Origin: Heliocidaris erythrogramma | Lineage: Eukaryota; Echinodermata; Echinoidea; Camarodonta; Echinometridae | Length of the DNA stretch: 64,000 bases | Direction of reading: 5' to 3' | Assembly (NCBI GenBank): GCA_025617745.1 | Contig: CM046853.1 | Span: forward strand, 60,163,233-60,227,232 | Shown: piece after piece, positions 58,294 through 64,000 of the stretch | How the letters are laid out: each line of letters begins with the position of its first letter | Numbering within the stretch: the first letter of the stretch is position 1 | Notes under the pieces: model-generated | Seen by the model: only the letters and a program-made list of their open reading frames with translations | What the model was told of the DNA's origin: nothing | Databases searched by the model: none | Position numbers and translations under genes: made by a program

Positions 58294-59403
58294 TGAGAAT
58301 TCATCTGCTATGTGTACATCTGCTCTTCATTAGAAGAGAAATGTATCAACATGCTCCTTGGTATCAGCGCCTGATGGGTTAGGCCATAACCACTGTGACA
58401 GAACAATCGTGTTGTCATGGTTACTTCTGTAAACATGCTCACCATGGGAAGTATTTGCAGGTGCAAGGTTTCTTGGAGGATTGACTTGTGATCTTTTGCA
58501 CTTTTGAGACATTTACAGAGAGGAGTGGAGGGGGGGGGGGGGGTATACTTTAGCTAGTTTGGAGGCACAAACCCTTGTCAGTCATAACTCATAATTCAGG
58601 GTTTGAAGATTACAATTCTGCATATTATAGGCCTTGTTTTGTAGCTGCTACACAGCCAGAGACTGACAAGATTATGTTAGGTTAGGCTCAAGGCATTAGG
58701 AATTTTGTCTGTGCCTGAAGACTATTGTAACAGGGAAAAAGGGAATGTAAATATGATGCTACATGTACATAAATTACTGCATACCTCTGGAATCTCAAAG
58801 AGACTTTGTGGCTTCATTTCTTCTTCATGCCTGTACCACTACATTAGTTAGCTGATGGGGTAGACATTAATCTGATAGATACTTAGATATCACAAACTGT
58901 TTGTTATATCATGAGATATTAAGATTTCACAAAATGTGTGTTAGTATCTGAATAGATACATCCACTATATACAAAATTCCTTGCTCTTTTGAAGGATTGA
59001 ATACACATATTTTTTTGTCCATAGAATTTTGCCATGACATCACAAGACTCCTCAATTGGTCTCACTGATTATGAAGTGTGTGAGATATAAGTACCTAACT
59101 GTACACATCTAGGAAAATAGGTAGGCAGTTTTAGAAAATAAAAAAGGACAACAGTTTATAGGTCAAATTCAGAGCTGTGATAGGGTACATAATGCAACAG
59201 CTTTCTAGTGGACACATTTTGAACATTTGAGTGTCTTTTATCTTCTTTTCCCCTCGACTAAAATTGGTGTGCAAGAGATCCTTGCGAGGTGATAAGGTTG
59301 GGCTATAATAACTCAATCAAATTTTTCATTGTATCACATATCCCTCCAGGTCTACCACATCATACAGTCTTTTAGTAATCCATACAGGAGACATGCTCTG
59401 GGT

Positions 59404-59910
59404 TGTTAAAGGGAAATTAACTCTTTCATAGAAAATTGGTCTGCATAAAAGAAAAAAAAAATGTGTTAGAGAAATTTCTGAAAATTGAGATCACTAATGA
59501 TGTGGAGATCCTCGCATTGGCAATGCAGTCAAGGTGTGTGATGTCATGCATGGAGATTGAGCTTTCTCTTTTGTTTTGTACACAAATTACTCAAAATATC
59601 CCTTTTCTCAAGTCCTCTTCTTATGGTGAAACAGACATACCTGTCATGGGAAGACATGTAAACATATGTTAATGTATCATGGACTGAAAGCCTATTCTGG
59701 GGTCATATGTTATAATTTTTTTGTACACACCAAATGGGAGTCAGAGTTATTTGTGTATGACATCACACATCTTGACCGCATTGTCAATAGGGGATTCCCC
59801 ATAGTGATCTCAGCTTTCTCAACATCCATAACTTTCTTATTATTTTGATTTGTCTCAAACTTTAAACTTTTATTATTCTGCTTCTGAGATTTTGCTGCTG
59901 ATACTTTAAG
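59404..59910. mobile_element. MITE, CTTTAAAGG-ended family, copy C
   Basis: It starts GTTAAAGGGAAATTAACTC and ends GCTGATACTTTAAG. Interior words such as GAGAAATTTCTGAAAATTG, GATCCTCGCATTGGCAATGC and CATAACTTTCTTATTATTTT match the arrangement at 31837 and 36973. The ends are more worn than in copy A. Confidence 0.6.
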
Positions 59911-60178
59911 CCTCCATGAAGGGTTGATTCCTCTTTTAGTGTTTGTCATGACTATGAAAAGAATTGTCTATGTATGATGTATCTATCTCTCAATGAATAC
60001 ATTTTGCTTCATAATGGCCCTAATGCACACTCATTCAATTTAAATGATTATACTCATTCCATATGATTATACAAACACATTTGCCCATAGCAACCAAACC
60101 TCACATCATTGTAGATCAAGTTTGACAATTCTAGATAATTCTTATCTCTTTTTATAGATATATCTGAATTGAAAACAG

Positions 60179-60202
60179 CTTATTATTGTTATTATTATTA
60201 TG

Positions 60203-60257
<55 letters not shown>
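60179..60257. repeat. Compound (ATT)n-(TA)n-(TG)n microsatellite
   Basis: A short ATT run is followed by about 13 TA and then about 15 TG dinucleotides. Confidence 0.93.
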
Positions 60258-60258
<1 letters not shown>

Positions 60259-60377
60259 CACTAGACACTTGTGTGTTTCCCTAATACGCCAATCCCTATT
60301 ATGACGGAATAAATGGCATTGGTAGGATTCGCCTTTCCATAGGAGATAGACATATACATGTATATATATTTTTTTTG

Positions 60378-60405
60378 GAGGGGGTGGGGGGGGGGGGGGG
60401 GGGGG
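60378..60405. repeat. G-rich tract including G20
   Basis: GGAGGGGGTGG leads into an uninterrupted run of 20 G. This is the longest G run in the window. Confidence 0.9.
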
Positions 60406-62765
60406 TGGTTGAATTAATTGAATAGAATGAACAGCTGGTACTTGTGAGATAACAAGTGCACAATATGATTTCTTTAAAGTATGGTAACTTTACATACAAT
60501 CACTAAATCCTAAATACATATAACTAATTGGAAAGAGGGAGTGTCGGGTATGAATCATGATAACAAAAATTTTTAAACATTCTAACTGTGAGATGATATT
60601 TTCTCAATTACTCGTGAATAATAGATTAGACTGAATCTCACTCAGTGGTTCAATGAGAATGCATGCATGGATGGACGCCATGGCGGCTTTCAAAAAGATT
60701 AAATCTGAAAGGATAGAGATTTTTCAATTGATGTTGCTTCCAGCATGTACATATTGGTTTCTGTTGTCTAGTCATGTCAGGTATGTCTATTGAAGATATA
60801 CATTTTCTATGTAAAAGTAAAATATTTGAATATATTTAGTATACTCAGTCACAACTGAAAGAGTGCTGTCAATGTTAATTATAATCATATAAAAAATGAG
60901 ATGATATTGTGGTACAGTCAGTCCCAGTGTAATAGACCTTTCATATCTAGGATTGATAGATTAACCTCAAAGGATTTTGAGACCTGCATCATTCAAAGGT
61001 CAATGGCGGTTGATAAATGATAAAACAGGAAAGGTTTGATAGCTAACTTTGATTTCATTGAATTGATGCAAATTTAGATATCAAGCAGGTTTTGGTACTA
61101 CCTTTACTAATCCTATGTCAGTTATCATTACAATCATCCTCACTAATCTTTCAAGGGGAATTTGCTAGTTTCAATTCAATTCAATGGTTCTATTATATTC
61201 TCACCGCGGCAGTAATGATCCCGAATTGTAAAAATATTAACAGAGTAAAAGTGAACATTTAAAATACATCAAAATACAAATTTCAACAAAAAATATGTAT
61301 AGAGTAACGAGATACAAACACACCATGATAATGAATCAATAAACAAAAACATTCTAGTGTTCACATATTGCACTTTGAAGGTTGGATATTGAAATTGAAG
61401 TGGGTAAAAATAGGAAAGACCTGGCTGAAAAGGAAAAGAGAAGAGAAGGAATTGATATGAATACCAATTACATTTTGTCCTCAGTTATTGTATAAATGAG
61501 TCATTAATAGATTTTTGCTAACAAGACCTTTGAATTTGAGGTCCCATAAAAAATGTTTAAAAAAAGGATATTTGTGGTTTGTTGATAACTGTTTATTACA
61601 AATTAGAATTTTAGTTCAACAAAGAAGTTGAAAAGTTGAGGTAATACATATTATTTTTCAGTCATTGCATTGTAATTACAAGATGGTCCTGGAAACTTAA
61701 ACATTTCAGGTTTTTGATTCATATGAATTCCATGGAGTCACTTCCTTGAGAGTACCATACCAACTTTACCAAGAGGGTCAGTGCTCACATTGGTGCTTTA
61801 TTCTATCGATTTATTGAGTTTTCTGTAAAATATTAACTAGCAAACATCAATCACTACAAATAAGAACAAAACCTGCATTCCTCTCTGAAAATTTGACTTG
61901 TGTTGGAAGGCATAATTCTACCCAGTTTCTGCTTACCTATTAAATAATGAGGGAACTTTACCAGTATACATCCAAGATTTATCCATGCAGTGATGAAAAG
62001 TGGCCTTTCAAATTAAAACCAGCCAGATTGGTATTAAGGGGCAGGGGGGGGGGGGGAGATGTGAGTCTTAAAATTTTCTGACACCTCACCCCCTCCCCCC
62101 CCCCCCAAAAAAAAAAAAAGGTCTCCATGTGCCCTCACCACCCTTGAGTAAAACTATGTAATTACACAAGAATTTGATTTGAAGGAAGTAGCCAAAGGAG
62201 GGAAAGGTCAAAAAATTGTTTCTGTGAAGTGACCTGTGATTCGTCACTGATTATATAAAATGTCATACAGCCGAAACATCTATGGAACATAATGGTCTTA
62301 CTTTAGGGATCATATAAGAACTTCTTCGTCCTGCTGAAACTATTCTAAATACTGGTATCTGTAACAATTCAAGTGCATAAAGCTTATTGTTAGATAGACT
62401 TCTATAAAATAGATACATCTCTAAAACTTGGGGCCACCTAATACGCCTACCTACATTAGCCCAACTTTTCAAACTAACCCTGTTATTCTGGAAATTAGCC
62501 AGGTTACAATTAGCCTAATTCTTAGTGGGCTATATCACTTTTGTGCTTGGGATATTGGCTCAAATTATTATCCTAAGCAAACTACGGTTAGTTTATGAAA
62601 TAGCTATTCGTTTGGCTATATCACAATTTTTCTAGCAGATTACACTTTTTTTCTTCTGACTGGACCAATCAGGAAAGCAACATGATACAAATGGAACTAT
62701 TTGATTGTTATGAATGTTTTTTTACATTTTAATATCATTTTTACAAATGAAATATTTTTTTTTGT

Positions 62766-62832
62766 GCTGAGAGCCGGAAGGTCATTAACTCTGTGTAGAA
62801 TGATAGGATTTAATGCTGTTCTTGCTCTCAGC
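62766..62832. mobile_element. Element with GCTGAGAGCC ends, 67 bp
   Basis: The left end is GCTGAGAGCCGGAAGGTCAT and the right end is GTTCTTGCTCTCAGC. Only about 30 bp separate the ends. With the copy at 48427 it is one of the two smallest members. Confidence 0.6.
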
Positions 62833-64000
62833 AGATGCTCTTTTCAGCTACTTCCAGATATTCCTTTTAAAGTAGAACGTTAATGATTTTAAATATTGGC
62901 TTAATACTTATTATTGCATAGATGGCATAAATTAAACAAGGTTATCCAAATTCAACGCTTGGAAACATTTGAAGTAATGATTATTATCAATTATAAAACG
63001 GTAAAATACAGCCCCCGATATAGCAGCTGAAGAGCTCCTCGAACGCTGCTGAGATAATGTGACGACACACCCTGGACCAGTCCTGTCTAAGCAGACGATG
63101 TCCCATAACATCTTACACATTTTTCAGAGCGTATTTTGTCATCTCCTCTTCACTTATTTCTCTTCCTTCACTAGCGTCAGTCTTAATGTTAGTCTGTTGC
63201 CTCACTCTTAACTTCGTGTATGGTATTATTTTGATGAAAAATGCAGCGTTAAAAAAATAAAGGAATCAGTCACTTGTAAACAAAATAAGACGCCATTGTA
63301 TTTTCAGCTGCTTGCACCGGACCATGTTCGGCGTTTCAAGAGGGAACGAATACCATCCTGCTATTATTCGGAGGGCTTTTCAATTTGAAAGTGGGGTTTA
63401 TTTCATTGATCATTGACCCTTCTCCTATGTATTTACAATCAAACGGTTTTAGCTATCAGAATCAGTTTCACTTTCCCTTTATAATGGTGTGAAATAAGGT
63501 CATGTTTAAATACACCAAACTCTTTATAATTTGATAAATAATTGCATTGCGATTACGTTCATTCATTATAGGACGTCGTCTGCTTATTTAAAGCAGGATC
63601 GATCCCGAGTGTGACGACATCAAAACATCGCTATATTTCTGGCGAATCCTCGGATATTCCAGATGCTGAGAAGAGCTTTTATTTGTGTTGTTTTTATAAT
63701 CACCAGATACGCAGTTGACATAAAACTTATACGATTGCCATCTGTAAGCTTCCCAGTTTCTAGTGATACATTAATTGCCATATTTGTGATTTTCTTTGAA
63801 TATCTACTTTAAATGTGAAAACTGGCGCTAAAATAGAAAGGTTTGCCCTTGGGAATACTTCTGGAGAGGACTTGAGATATTTGCACTGTGGAAGTGTTTG
63901 CTTTCTTTTTCATACCACATGGAGTTTGTACCTCTATTTACAATTATACTTTTACTATTTTGTTAAATAAAGAATACTCTGTGAGTTTAGAATATGGAAT

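Larger units (their letters stand above)
55999..64000 (+). other. Intron 5 of the SH3 gene, continuing past the window
   Basis: After the GTAAGT donor at 55999 I found no further exon that accepts phase 1. The stretch contains elements at 56326, 56690, 58205, 59404 and 62766, G tracts at 58530, 60386 and 62044, and the TA/TG run at 60203-60257. The gene must continue beyond 64000 or have exons I failed to recognise. Confidence 0.45.

Noticed and set aside
63960-64000. AATAAA at the right edge as the poly(A) site of the SH3 gene
   Set aside because: No coding sequence or stop codon precedes it, and the last supported exon ends in a splice donor 8 kb upstream.

Overview
The window is animal nuclear DNA: AT-rich, spliced, and crowded with LINE, SINE and inverted-repeat (MITE-like) transposon remnants. 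The mix of CR1/L2-type LINEs, tRNA-derived SINEs ending in a GCGCTTTATAAAT-type tail, many short terminal-inverted-repeat elements and frequent ACATGTA words suggests a marine deuterostome, most likely a sea urchin. That is inference; no single sequence proves the species. No bacterial, phage or CRISPR features are present.

Layout. 1-2280 is a 21-bp minisatellite cut by the left window edge. 2.3-16 kb is non-genic and holds MITEs, a GA satellite, a tRNA-like SINE, and two halves of mariner-type transposases in opposite orientation. A possible but unproven coding exon lies on the minus strand near 10.5-10.7 kb. 16.2-17.8 kb is a large fold-back element. 18-23.7 kb holds four LINE 3' ends, one attached to a degraded endonuclease/reverse transcriptase ORF; all four share a nested 3'-UTR hairpin. 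24.2-26.5 kb is an insertion flanked by a 9-bp direct repeat, carrying a fragment of a second LINE type.

From 26.8 kb to the right edge I infer one plus-strand gene. An ATG exon encodes an SH3 domain. It is followed by four short exons, at 28.6, 40.0, 55.2 and 55.8 kb, whose splice phases agree (0, 0, 1, 1, 1). They encode a basic and then a proline/serine-rich linker. The gene runs off the window, and its identity is unresolved; an ARHGAP9/12/15/27-like RhoGAP or a Nck-like adaptor are possible. The fifth exon has an apparent one-base frameshift in a C7 run.

Introns fill almost all of 26.8-64 kb and carry several repeat families. One is a set of elements sharing ~20-bp ends but unrelated cores. 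Another is a ~150-bp satellite at 51.4-53.3 kb, with a 304-bp dimeric higher-order unit, in which most repeats carry a sequence matching the DR1 nuclear-receptor half-site pair.
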